The notes under the pieces: model-generated | The model's input: only the letters and a program-made list of their open reading frames with translations | Databases searched by the model: none | Told to the model about the DNA's origin: nothing | Part shown: positions 37,278-45,880 of the stretch, one piece after another | How the letters are laid out: each line of letters opens with the position of its first letter | Numbering within the stretch: the first letter of the stretch is position 1 | Translations under genes and position numbers: made by a program | NCBI RefSeq assembly: GCF_002941025.1 | Contig: NZ_PTJS01000001.1 | Coordinates: 5,027,472 to 5,091,471 of the forward strand | Length of the DNA stretch: 64,000 nucleotides | Origin: Streptomyces sp. QL37 | GTDB taxonomy: Bacteria; Actinomycetota; Actinomycetes; Streptomycetales; Streptomycetaceae | Reading direction: 5' to 3'

Positions 37278-40262
37278 GTGGACGACTACGCGGGTCGGGT
37301 GCTTGCCGACCGCTACCGCCTTCCGCTGCCTCCGTCCGACGCCTTCGAGCTGGTCGAGACGCGGGCCTTCGACACGTACAGCGGACAGGAAGTCCTGGTG
37401 CGGCAGGTGCCGTTGCCGGAGGTCGTGGACGCGGAGGTGCTCGATGCCGACGGCCTGCCCTCGGCGCGGCGCGCCACCGGGCGTACGGTGCGGCGGTCCA
37501 CCGACCCCGCGGTCCGGCGGGCGATCGAGGCCGCCCAGGCGGCGGCCCAGGTGCCCGATCATCCGCGTCTGGACCAGGTCTTCGACGTGTTCGCCGAAGC
37601 CGGATCGCTCTGGATAGTGAGCGAGCTGGTGGCCGCCCGGCCGCTCGCCGCGCTCCTCGCGGAGCGGCCTCTCAACCCCTACCGGGCCGCCGAGATCGGC
37701 TCCGACGTGCTCACGGCGCTGCGGGTGCTGCACGCGCACGGCTGGACGCACCGCAACATCACGGTCCGCACGGTGCTGGTCTGCGACGACGGCCGCGTCG
37801 TGCTGACGGGGCTCGCGGCGGGCGCGGCCGAGGAGGCGCTCTGCGGATACGTTCCGGCGCCTCGTACGGACCCGGACGAGGAGAACGCCTACGGGCCTCC
37901 GGCGGTCGAATCGGGCCCCACCGGCCCGTACGAACCCCCGGCCGCCGAGGAGGACCCGTACGAGGCCCAGGCTGTCGACGCCGGCCCCTACGACACCCAG
38001 GCTGTCGACGCCGGCCCCCATGACCCCCAGGCTGTCGAGTCCGGCCCGTACGGGTACGACGCCCAGGCTGTCGAGTCCGGCCCGTACGAGCCGCCGGCCG
38101 TCGAGTCCGGCCCGTACGAGTACGACGCCCAGGCCGTCGAGTCCGGCCCGTACGAGTACGACGCCCAGGCCGTCGAGTCCGGCCCGTACGAGCCGCCGTC
38201 GTCCTTCGAGCCGGGCGCCGCCCTGCCCGGGCCCGGCGCGCCCTCCGCTCCGGAGGCCCTGCCCGCCCCCCGGCCGTCCACCGACGGCGTGCCGTCCCCC
38301 GCGCCCCGTGGAGAGATCGAGGTGGCGCCGCCCGCCGGCCTGCCCGCGGCGGAGCCCGGGGCGGGGAGCGCCGCGCAGTTGCGCGCCGCCCGCGCAGGAG
38401 CCATCGCCGCCTACCGCGCCGGGGCCCGTGCGGCGGCCCGGGCGGGCGAGGACCGGAAGCGCGCGGAGCACGACCGCGACGACGGCCCCGCGGAGGTCGC
38501 CGACGCGGACGGTAGGGAGCAGCGCGTCGTGCCTCCCGCCGCTGGACTGCCGCAATTGCCCGCCCCTTGGAGCCGGGCGGCGGACGACCCGTACGCATAC
38601 GCCTACGACGAGGACGAGGACGAGGGCGACGAGGACGACGACGAGGGCCCCGGGCCCACGCCCCCCGGTCGGCGTGTCCACCTCGCCGGCACGTGGGGCG
38701 ACGGCCCCGGCTCCGGCCGGCCCGTGCCCGCGGGCGGCTCCGGAGGACCGGGCCGCTCCGGCGAGGACGCGCTGCGCGCCGACGCCCGGCGTCTCGGCAG
38801 CGGCCCCGCGGAACGCCAGGACCGGCTGCTGCCGCAGCCGGTAGCGGCCCGTACGCCCGCCGGAGGCTGGGACGAGGTCGTCGCCGGAAGCGGCACCACC
38901 CCCGCCTACCGGGGCCCGGCCACCCCCCTCGCCGCCGAACGTGCCCGGCAGGCCCGTATCGCCGTGGTCGGCGCGGTCACCGAGCGGTGGGCGCCCGAGC
39001 AGGCTGGGCCGGTCCACGACAACTGGCAGCTCGCCCCGCCCATCGGCCCCTCCACCGACCTGTGGGCGCTCGGCGCGCTGCTCTACCGTGCCGTGCAGGG
39101 CCACGCCCCGTATCCGGAGGAGAACGCCGCCGAGCTCGTCCAGATGGTCTGCGGCGAGCCGCCGGCCTTCGCCGAGGAGTGCGGCCCGCTGCGGCCCGTC
39201 GTCGAGTCGCTGCTGCGCCAGGACCCGACGGAGCGGCCCGACTTCGAGGAGCTGCGCGGCTGGCTGCGTTCACTCGTGCGCTCGGCCCCGGAGCCCGAGG
39301 CCGGGGCCGACATCGTCACGCTGCCGCCGGCCGACGCCACCCGCCTTCCGGTCGTGCGACGCCGGGGCGAGCTGGTGCGCCGCCGCCGGGGCCGCGGAGG
39401 CGCGGCGCACGGCCGGCACCGCCAGCGGAAGCCGCAGCGCCGCGAGCAGCCGCAGGCGTACGAGCAGCAGGAGGTGTACGAGAAGCCCCCGCGTGCGCCC
39501 CGTGAACCCAAGGGCCCCAAGGTGCTGCGCGAGCCGCAGCGGGGCGGCCGGGCGCCGCGACGGCTCGGACGGCTGCTGCTGGTGCTGATCCTGCTGCTGA
39601 TGGCGGCAGCCATCGCCTACGCGGTGCTGTTCATGCCCGAGTCGGATTCGGGGACGGGAACGGGGGCGTCGCCCTCGGGCTCCGCCGCACCGGGCCCCGG
39701 CAGCAGCCCGTCCGGCGGCGCCGCGCCGTCCGGAGGGCCGTCGGAATCGGCTTCGTCGGGCTCATCGGGTTCGGAGAAGCCGCAGACCAGTCGCTCCGCC
39801 GTGGCTCTCGCGGAGGGGTACGAGCTGCGCAAGGACGCCGAGGGCTTCGAGATCGGGGTGCCGAAGGGCTGGCAGCGCGGTGCGACCGGCACCGACCGTC
39901 AGATCCGTTACGGCAGCGACGGGTTCACGGTGCTCGTCGTGCCCGGCCGGGACACCGTGAAGGCCAACGGGAGCGACCCGCTGGACTACCAGCGGACGGC
40001 GGAGCCCGAGCTGAAGCCTTTCCGGGAGTCCAGCTGGGCGACGTCCACCGGCCTGCGCCGTGTCGACATCGGCCGGCAGGCCATGGCTGAGGGGCAGTTC
40101 ACCTGGCAGGAGGGTGACGGCCGTCAGGTGTACGTCCGTAACCTCGTCATGATCGTGGACGGCAGGTATCACATCGTCCAGGTCATCGGCCCGGAGAACG
40201 AGCGGGACAAGGTCTCGGAGATCTACGAGCAGGCCATCTCCACCTACCGTGCGGCCTCCTGA
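37278..40262 (+). CDS. Transmembrane pseudokinase with large repeat-containing insert
   Basis: The 994-residue product has kinase-like segments at both ends of its cytosolic part but lacks all catalytic residues. The Gly-rich loop is absent, the VAVK lysine is Arg42, HRD is HRN (158-160, in HRNITVRTV) and DFG is TGL (177-179). C-lobe elements resume near residue 579 (STDLWALGALLYRAVQG). Between them lies an insert of roughly 390 residues with Tyr/Pro/Glu tandem repeats, Ala/Arg-rich helices and acidic runs. A membrane helix (~764-786, RLLLVLILLLMAAAIAYAV) and an extracellular domain related to the flanking kinases follow. The start is GTG with GGGGAGG 4 bases ahead. It probably scaffolds or regulates the active kinase next door. 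Confidence 0.9.
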   Translation: MDDYAGRVLADRYRLPLPPSDAFELVETRAFDTYSGQEVLVRQVPLPEVVDAEVLDADGLPSARRATGRTVRRSTDPAVRRAIEAAQAAAQVPDHPRLDQVFDVFAEAGSLWIVSELVAARPLAALLAERPLNPYRAAEIGSDVLTALRVLHAHGWTHRNITVRTVLVCDDGRVVLTGLAAGAAEEALCGYVPAPRTDPDEENAYGPPAVESGPTGPYEPPAAEEDPYEAQAVDAGPYDTQAVDAGPHDPQAVESGPYGYDAQAVESGPYEPPAVESGPYEYDAQAVESGPYEYDAQAVESGPYEPPSSFEPGAALPGPGAPSAPEALPAPRPSTDGVPSPAPRGEIEVAPPAGLPAAEPGAGSAAQLRAARAGAIAAYRAGARAAARAGEDRKRAEHDRDDGPAEVADADGREQRVVPPAAGLPQLPAPWSRAADDPYAYAYDEDEDEGDEDDDEGPGPTPPGRRVHLAGTWGDGPGSGRPVPAGGSGGPGRSGEDALRADARRLGSGPAERQDRLLPQPVAARTPAGGWDEVVAGSGTTPAYRGPATPLAAERARQARIAVVGAVTERWAPEQAGPVHDNWQLAPPIGPSTDLWALGALLYRAVQGHAPYPEENAAELVQMVCGEPPAFAEECGPLRPVVESLLRQDPTERPDFEELRGWLRSLVRSAPEPEAGADIVTLPPADATRLPVVRRRGELVRRRRGRGGAAHGRHRQRKPQRREQPQAYEQQEVYEKPPRAPREPKGPKVLREPQRGGRAPRRLGRLLLVLILLLMAAAIAYAVLFMPESDSGTGTGASPSGSAAPGPGSSPSGGAAPSGGPSESASSGSSGSEKPQTSRSAVALAEGYELRKDAEGFEIGVPKGWQRGATGTDRQIRYGSDGFTVLVVPGRDTVKANGSDPLDYQRTAEPELKPFRESSWATSTGLRRVDIGRQAMAEGQFTWQEGDGRQVYVRNLVMIVDGRYHIVQVIGPENERDKVSEIYEQAISTYRAAS
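37965..38199 (+). repeat. In-frame tandem repeats, unit AQAVESGPYEYD
   Basis: About seven copies of a unit around AVESGPYE, some 36-bp (12-residue) and some 24-27-bp, lie within the pseudokinase gene at residues ~230-307. Copies share up to about 30 identical bases and more degenerate copies extend to 37899. The region is likely to vary in copy number between strains. Each unit exposes one or two Tyr residues. Confidence 0.88.
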
Positions 40263-40377
40263 CGGAGCGACAGCCACGCGCGACAAGCATCACAGTGCGG
40301 TCTCGTGAGCGATGCGAGGTTTCCCGGTACCACCTCCCGTCCGTACCCTGTCGTCCCAAGGAACGGGGCGAACAGAC

Positions 40378-42066
40378 GTGGAACACGCGCAGGGCACGAA
40401 CGCGGGGCTCGTACTGGCCGGAAGGTACCGACTGGGCGAGGTCCTGGGCCGGGGCGGCATGGGCAAGGTGTGGCGCGCCCAGGACGAGGTTCTCCACCGC
40501 ACGGTCGCCGTCAAGGAGTTGACCGCCGGGCTGTACGTCGCCGAGGCGGACCGGGCCGTGCTGCACGCCCGCACGCAGAAGGAGGCGCGCGCGGCGGCCC
40601 GGATCACGCACCCCGGCGTCGTCACCGTGCACGACGTCATCGAGTACGACGACCGCCCCTGGATCGTCATGCAGTACGTCGACGGGCCCTCGCTGGCCGA
40701 CGCGGCGAAGGAATCGGGCGAGGTCGAGCCGCGCGAGGCGGCCAGGATCGGGCTCCATGTGCTGAGCGCCCTGCGGGCGGCCCACGGCGCGGGTGTCCTG
40801 CACCGCGACGTGAAGCCGGCCAACGTCCTGCTCGCCAGGGACGGCCAGGTCCTGCTGACGGACTTCGGGATAGCCGCGATCGAGGGTGACTCCACCATCA
40901 CCAGGACCGGTGAACTGGTGGGCTCCATCGACTATCTCGCACCCGAGCGGGTGCGCGGCGGAGACCCGGGCCCCGCGTCCGACCTCTGGTCGCTGGGTGC
41001 CACGCTCTACACGGCCGTCGAGGGGAGCTCGCCCTTCCGCCGTACGTCCCCCATCTCCACCATGCAGGCCGTCGTCACGGAGGAACCGCCCCCGCCGCTG
41101 CGTGGTGGCGCGCTGGCGCCCGTGATCACCGCACTGCTTCGCAAGGACCCCGCCGACCGTCCCACGGCCGCGGAGACCGAGCGCATGCTGCTGGACGCGA
41201 TGGAGGGGCGGAAGCCCCGAGCCGCGCAGGCCCATGTGCCCACGCAGCGGGTCTCCGAGGACGACCTGCGCGACTTCCTCGTCCCGGACGGTTCCACCGC
41301 CCGGGACGAGGAAGTCGCGCAGGTCGTCCTCGGAGACCCGCTGCGTGGGCACATGGGCCTGCGCGGCTCGGGGCTTCCGCCCCTCCATCGCGTCCAGCAG
41401 CATGCGCTCGGTCTCCGCGGCCGTGGGACGGTCGGCGGGGCGGCGGGTCTGGTCGCGATGAAGGCCGGCGGCGGCGGAACGAGCGGAAAGACGTCGGACC
41501 TGACCACCGCCGGCCCGGCTCCCACCCCCTCCGGCTCCGCCGTCGACGACGCGTCCGGTGACGGGGGCGCGTCCGGCGAGGAGGACGGGTCCGCCCGGCC
41601 GGAGATACCCGACGGCTGGAAGAAGGTCACCGACCCCGAGGGCTTCGGTCTCGTCGTGCCCGAAGGCTGGGAGCGGCAGCTGAACGAGGGGCAGATCGAC
41701 TACACCCCGGACAACGGCGCGCACCGCATCCGGATCAGCCTCGATCCGCAGCCCGACTTCAGCAACTCGTACGCGCACATGCAGAGCATCGAGAAGGACC
41801 TGGCCAGGCGTCTGCCGGCGTACGAACGGCTGTCGCTGGAGGAGAACGTCTTCCGCGACCGCCCGGGCTCCCTGTGGGAGTTCACCTGGGTCGAGTCCAA
41901 GGACTTCCCCGGCCCGCGCCACGGCATCGACCAGATGTACTTCGCCGAGGAGGGCGGGCCGGAGTACGCGTTCTACATGACGGGCCCCGAGGAGGACTGG
42001 GCCAAGACCCGGAAGCTCTTCGACACGATGCTGCGCGGCTGGGAACCGCCGGAGCGGACGGGCTGA
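40378..42066 (+). CDS. Serine/threonine protein kinase with inverted repeat replacing its membrane helix
   Basis: The kinase domain (residues ~17-275 of 562) is intact: GRGGMGKVW, VAVKEL, HRDVKPANVLL, DFGIA and APERVRGG. The extracellular-type domain at the C-terminus (from about residue 400, IPDGWKKVTDPEGFGLVVPEGWE) matches the neighbours. Between them, residues ~257-355 are encoded by a perfect 140-bp inverted repeat; its right arm is the antisense of the left and gives an artificial-looking sequence with no hydrophobic helix before GGAAGLVAMKAGG, which reads as the end of a lost membrane segment. As written the protein would be soluble. The frame stays open. I chose the GTG at 40378; an upstream ATG at 40312 is in frame. 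This may be an assembly artefact. Confidence 0.85.
   Translation: MEHAQGTNAGLVLAGRYRLGEVLGRGGMGKVWRAQDEVLHRTVAVKELTAGLYVAEADRAVLHARTQKEARAAARITHPGVVTVHDVIEYDDRPWIVMQYVDGPSLADAAKESGEVEPREAARIGLHVLSALRAAHGAGVLHRDVKPANVLLARDGQVLLTDFGIAAIEGDSTITRTGELVGSIDYLAPERVRGGDPGPASDLWSLGATLYTAVEGSSPFRRTSPISTMQAVVTEEPPPPLRGGALAPVITALLRKDPADRPTAAETERMLLDAMEGRKPRAAQAHVPTQRVSEDDLRDFLVPDGSTARDEEVAQVVLGDPLRGHMGLRGSGLPPLHRVQQHALGLRGRGTVGGAAGLVAMKAGGGGTSGKTSDLTTAGPAPTPSGSAVDDASGDGGASGEEDGSARPEIPDGWKKVTDPEGFGLVVPEGWERQLNEGQIDYTPDNGAHRIRISLDPQPDFSNSYAHMQSIEKDLARRLPAYERLSLEENVFRDRPGSLWEFTWVESKDFPGPRHGIDQMYFAEEGGPEYAFYMTGPEEDWAKTRKLFDTMLRGWEPPERTG
41148..41440. repeat. Perfect 140-bp inverted repeat with 13-nt loop inside a kinase gene
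   Basis: Bases 41148-41287 and 41301-41440 are exact reverse complements over all 140 positions, checked base by base, around the loop ACGGTTCCACCGC. Pairing stops at 41147/41441. Loop plus right arm is 153 bases, so the reading frame is kept. A perfect hairpin this long within a coding sequence is highly unusual and is either a recent fold-back replication event or a sequencing/assembly chimera. Confidence 0.97.
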
Positions 42067-42180
42067 GGGAGCTCGCCCCCGTACGGACCACGCCGAGGCG
42101 GCCGGGCGGCTGAGGATTCACGATTCCTGACTCCCGATCCCGCGACGGACAGCGGATCGCCCCTGATCAGCGGTTATGCC

Positions 42181-42196
42181 GCCAGTGATCACTGGC
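42181..42196. promoter_or_regulatory. Perfect 16-bp palindrome upstream of aldehyde dehydrogenase gene
   Basis: GCCAGTGATCACTGGC is fully self-complementary and lies 97 bases before the start codon at 42293. A weaker dyad, TTACCC-AC-GGGTAC, is at about 42246-42259. Both are candidate operators for the two-gene unit downstream, for example for a TetR- or GntR-type regulator that is not encoded nearby. Confidence 0.5.
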
Positions 42197-42292
42197 TGCA
42201 TGACCCGACGGGGTACGGGTCTCTGGCGGGGTCTGTGAAAACCTGTTACCCACGGGTACCCAAAGTGGGCGGGTGGACATACTCTCGCCCTC

Positions 42293-43927
42293 ATGACGGA
42301 CTCGCAGGCCTCCACGACCACCGCCGCTCCCGGCACCCGCGTCGGCACCAATCCGGTGGCCGCCGCCCCGGCCGGCGTGCGCACCGCCGCCGACGTGGTC
42401 ACCCCCGAGGTGATCGCCCAGCTGACCCGTGACGTCATCGGTTCCGGCCGTACGGCCAACCACAGCCCCTTCACCGGGGAGAAGCTGGCCGACCTGCCCG
42501 AGTCCACCCCCGAGGACGTCGCGACCGCCTTCGACCGCGCCCGGGCCGCCCAGCCCGCCTGGGCCGCGACGCCGGTCCGGGACAGGGCGGCCGTCCTGCT
42601 CCGCTTCCACGACCTGGTCCTGCAGCGCCAGTCCGAGGTCCTCGACCTCATCCAGCTGGAGACGGGCAAGGCCCGGCTGCACGCCCACGAGGAGGTCCAG
42701 GCCGTCGCCGTCGCGGCCCGGCACTACGGCCGCAAGGCCGCCTCGTACCTCAGGCCGAAGCGGCACACCGGGGTCGTCCCGACCCTCACCAAGGTCACCG
42801 AACTGCGCCAGCCGCGCGGGGTCATCGGCCAGATCGCCCCCTGGAACTACCCGCTCGAACTCTCCGTCGGCGACGCGCTCCCCGCCTTCGTGTCCGGCAA
42901 CGCCGTCGTGATGAAGCCGGACACGGAGACCGCGCTGACCGCGCTGTGGGCACGTGACCTCCTGGTCGAGGCCGGGCTGCCCGCCGAGGTGTTCCAGGTC
43001 GTCCTGGGCGAGGGGCCCGTCGTCGGCCCCGAGGTCGTCAGCCGCGCCGACTACGTCTCCTTCACCGGCTCCACCCGCACCGGCCGCGAGGTCGCCCAGG
43101 GCGCCGCCGCCCGGCTCGTCGGAGTCTCCCTCGAACTCGGCGGCAAGAACGCCATGCTCGTCCTGGCGGACGCCGACGTGGAGAAGGCCGCCGCGGGTGC
43201 CGTCCGCGCCTGCTTCTCCTCCGCGGGGCAGCTCTGCATCTCCATCGAGCGGCTCTACGTCCACGAGTCGGTCGCCGACGACTTCGTGGAGCGCTTCGCC
43301 GCCCGCACGAAGGCCATGCGGCTCGGCAACTCCCTCGCGTACGGCGCCGACATGGGCTCCCTCGTCGGCGAGCGGCAGCTGGAGACCGTCAGCCGTCATG
43401 TGGCCGAAGCCGTGGAGAAGGGCGCCACGCTCGTCGCGGGCGGCGTCGCCCGCCCCGACATCGGCCCGCTGTTCTACGAGCCGACGATCCTCGACGGCGT
43501 CGAGGCGCCCATGGCCGTCTGCGGCGAGGAGACCTTCGGCCCGGTCGTCTCGATCTACCGTTTCAGCGACGACGACGAAGCCGTGGCCCTCGCCAACGCC
43601 ACCCCTTACGGCCTCAACTCCAGTGTCTGGACGAAGAACGCCGGGCGCGGCCACCGCGTCGCCGCGCGGCTGCGGACCGGCACGGTCAACATCAACGAGG
43701 GGTACGCGCCCGCGTACGGCAGCGTCCAGTCGCCCATGGGCGGCATGAAGGACTCCGGCCTCGGCCGGCGGCACGGCTCCGAGGGCATCCTGAAGTACAC
43801 CGAGGCCCAGACGGTCGCCCAGCAGCGGCTGATCCCCCTCGCCCCGGCCTTCGGGATGGACGACGAGAAGTACGCCGCCTTCATGAGCCGCAGCCTCAAG
43901 GCGATGAAGGCCTTCCGGCTGCGCTGA
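42293..43927 (+). CDS. Succinate-semialdehyde dehydrogenase-type aldehyde dehydrogenase
   Basis: The 544-residue protein belongs to the NAD(P)-dependent aldehyde dehydrogenase family, closest to the GabD2-like succinic semialdehyde dehydrogenases of actinobacteria. It has the catalytic Cys315 in SSAGQLCISIERLY, the general-base Glu in LELGGKNAM, the IAPWNYPLE cofactor segment and FTGSTRTGREV. A 30-residue low-complexity N-terminal extension precedes the fold. The substrate is inferred from the subfamily. The gene lies 44 bases before a GMC oxidoreductase gene, suggesting consecutive oxidation of an alcohol through an aldehyde to an acid. Confidence 0.9.
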   Translation: MTDSQASTTTAAPGTRVGTNPVAAAPAGVRTAADVVTPEVIAQLTRDVIGSGRTANHSPFTGEKLADLPESTPEDVATAFDRARAAQPAWAATPVRDRAAVLLRFHDLVLQRQSEVLDLIQLETGKARLHAHEEVQAVAVAARHYGRKAASYLRPKRHTGVVPTLTKVTELRQPRGVIGQIAPWNYPLELSVGDALPAFVSGNAVVMKPDTETALTALWARDLLVEAGLPAEVFQVVLGEGPVVGPEVVSRADYVSFTGSTRTGREVAQGAAARLVGVSLELGGKNAMLVLADADVEKAAAGAVRACFSSAGQLCISIERLYVHESVADDFVERFAARTKAMRLGNSLAYGADMGSLVGERQLETVSRHVAEAVEKGATLVAGGVARPDIGPLFYEPTILDGVEAPMAVCGEETFGPVVSIYRFSDDDEAVALANATPYGLNSSVWTKNAGRGHRVAARLRTGTVNINEGYAPAYGSVQSPMGGMKDSGLGRRHGSEGILKYTEAQTVAQQRLIPLAPAFGMDDEKYAAFMSRSLKAMKAFRLR

Positions 43928-43971
43928 CCCCTCAGCCACCCCTTTCCGCCCTTTTCGTACCGAGGAGAGCC

Positions 43972-45810
43972 ATGTCCCAGGACAGCCCTGCCCAGAATCA
44001 GGCCGCACCGGCCGTCGCGGCGGCGGACGACGACGCGTACGACTACGACGTCCTCGTCGTCGGCTCTGGCTTCGGCGGCGCGGTCTCGGCCCTGCGGCTG
44101 AGCGAGAAGGGGTACCGGGTCGGTGTCCTGGAGGCCGGCCGCCGCTTCACGCGCGCGACGCTGCCCAAGAACTCCTGGGACATCAAGAACTACCTGTGGG
44201 CACCCGCGCTCGGGCTGTTCGGCATCCAGCGGGTGCACCTGCTGGGCAAGGTGATGGTGCTGGCCGGGGCGGGCGTCGGCGGCGGCTCCCTCAACTACGC
44301 CAACACCCTGTACGTGCCGCCCGCACCGTTCTTCGAGGACCGCCAGTGGGCGGACATCACCGACTGGAAGGACGAGCTGGCGCCGTACTACGACCAGGCC
44401 AAGCGGATGCTCGGGGTGCGGCTCAACCCGACCGTGACCCCGGCGGACGTCCACCTCAAGTCCGTGGCCGAGTCCATGGGCGTCGGCGACACCTTCCACC
44501 TCGCCCCGGTCGGCGTCTTCTTCGGGGACGGCCAGGACGCCGACGGCACGGCGCGCACGAAGCCCGGCGGGGAGACGGCCGACCCCTACTTCGGGGGCGC
44601 GGGCCCCGACCGCAAGGCCTGCTCGCAGTGCGGCGAGTGCATGACGGGCTGCCGGCACGGCGCGAAGAACACACTCAACGAGAACTACCTCTACCTGGCG
44701 GAGAAGGCCGGTGCCGTCATCCACCCGATGACGTCCGTCGTCGCGGTCACCGAGAGCCCGGACGGCGGCTACCGCGTCTCGACGGTGCCCACGCACCGGC
44801 GCCGCAAGGCGGCGCCGTCCGTGCTGCGGGCCCGGAAGGTGGTCGTCGCGGCGGGCACGTACGGCACCCAGACCCTGCTGCACACCATGAAGGACGAAGG
44901 GCTGCTGCCCCGGCTGTCGTCCCGGCTCGGCGAGCTGACCCGCACCAACTCCGAAGGGCTGGTGGGGGCGCAGACCAGCGACCGCCGCTACCGCAAGAAG
45001 CACGGCACCGCCAAGGCCGACTTCACCCGGGGCGTCGCCATCACCTCGTCGATCCACCCGGACGAGAACACCCACATCGAGCCGGTGCGTTACGGCAAGG
45101 GCTCCAACGCCATGGGCGCGCTGACCATCCTCCAGGTGCCCTACAGCACCCACCGGGTGCTCAGCTGGTTCGGCAACGTGGCCAAGCACCCGTGGCTCCT
45201 GATGCGCTCGCTGTCCAACCGGCGCTGGTCGGAGCGGACCATCATCGGTCTCGTCATGCAGTCGCTGGACAACTCGCTGACCGCGTACCGCAAGCCGGGC
45301 GGCGTCGGAAAGGGCCTGCTCACCGCCCGTCAGGGCCACGGCTCGCCCAACCCGACCCAGATAGCCGAGGCCACCCAGGGCGCGACGCTGCTCGCCCAGG
45401 AGATCAACGGCTTCGCGGGATCGAACATCGGGGAGCTGATGGGCACCCCGCTCACCGCGCACTTCCTCGGCGGCTGCCCGATCGGGGCGAGCCCGGACGA
45501 GGGCGTCATCGACCCGTACCACCGGCTGTACGGACACCCCGGCATATCCGTGGTCGACGGCTCCGCGGTCTCCGCCAACCTGGGCGTCAACCCCTCGCTC
45601 ACCATCACGGCACAGGCGGAGCGCGCGATGTCCTTCTGGCCCAACAAGGGCGAGACCGACCCGCGTCCCGCGCAGGACACGGCGTACGAACGGCTCGCGC
45701 CCGTCGAGCCGAAGGCGCCCGCCGTGCCGAAGGAGGCGTTCGGCGCGCTGAAGCTGCCGTTCCTGGGGATTCCGGCGGTGCCGCCGAAGAAGGCCGCGTC
45801 GGACGCCTGA
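43972..45810 (+). CDS. GMC family FAD-dependent oxidoreductase (cholesterol oxidase-like)
   Basis: The 612-residue product has the FAD-binding YDVLVVGSGFGGAVSALRLSEKGYRVGVLEAG (in parts), GAGVGGGSLNYANTL, and the C-terminal GMC_oxred_C block with HFLGGCPIG and VSANLGVNPSLTITAQAERA. A cysteine cluster, CSQCGECMTGCRHGAKNT (around residues 223-240), is typical of the subgroup annotated as cholesterol oxidase-like or membrane GMC enzymes and may bind an iron-sulfur centre. No signal peptide is seen. It probably oxidises an alcohol for the upstream aldehyde dehydrogenase. GAGGAGAG precedes the ATG. Confidence 0.9.
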   Translation: MSQDSPAQNQAAPAVAAADDDAYDYDVLVVGSGFGGAVSALRLSEKGYRVGVLEAGRRFTRATLPKNSWDIKNYLWAPALGLFGIQRVHLLGKVMVLAGAGVGGGSLNYANTLYVPPAPFFEDRQWADITDWKDELAPYYDQAKRMLGVRLNPTVTPADVHLKSVAESMGVGDTFHLAPVGVFFGDGQDADGTARTKPGGETADPYFGGAGPDRKACSQCGECMTGCRHGAKNTLNENYLYLAEKAGAVIHPMTSVVAVTESPDGGYRVSTVPTHRRRKAAPSVLRARKVVVAAGTYGTQTLLHTMKDEGLLPRLSSRLGELTRTNSEGLVGAQTSDRRYRKKHGTAKADFTRGVAITSSIHPDENTHIEPVRYGKGSNAMGALTILQVPYSTHRVLSWFGNVAKHPWLLMRSLSNRRWSERTIIGLVMQSLDNSLTAYRKPGGVGKGLLTARQGHGSPNPTQIAEATQGATLLAQEINGFAGSNIGELMGTPLTAHFLGGCPIGASPDEGVIDPYHRLYGHPGISVVDGSAVSANLGVNPSLTITAQAERAMSFWPNKGETDPRPAQDTAYERLAPVEPKAPAVPKEAFGALKLPFLGIPAVPPKKAASDA

Positions 45811-45823
45811 CTCCGGGAACGCC

Positions 45824-45857
45824 AAGGGGCTGCACCCCCCTCCGAGTGCAGCCCCTT
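45824..45857. terminator. Bidirectional terminator between GMC gene and LAETG-protein gene
   Basis: AAGGGGCTGCAC at 45824-45835 pairs with GTGCAGCCCCTT at 45846-45857, loop 10 bases, between two convergent stop codons. Confidence 0.88.
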
Positions 45858-45880
45858 CGCGGTCCTACGGGTGACGCGCC

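Noticed and set aside
40183..41922. 579-residue minus-strand ORF that appears to contain kinase sequence
   Set aside because: It contains kinase-like residues only because the inverted repeat copies that part of the plus-strand gene onto the minus strand. The rest is antisense noise.
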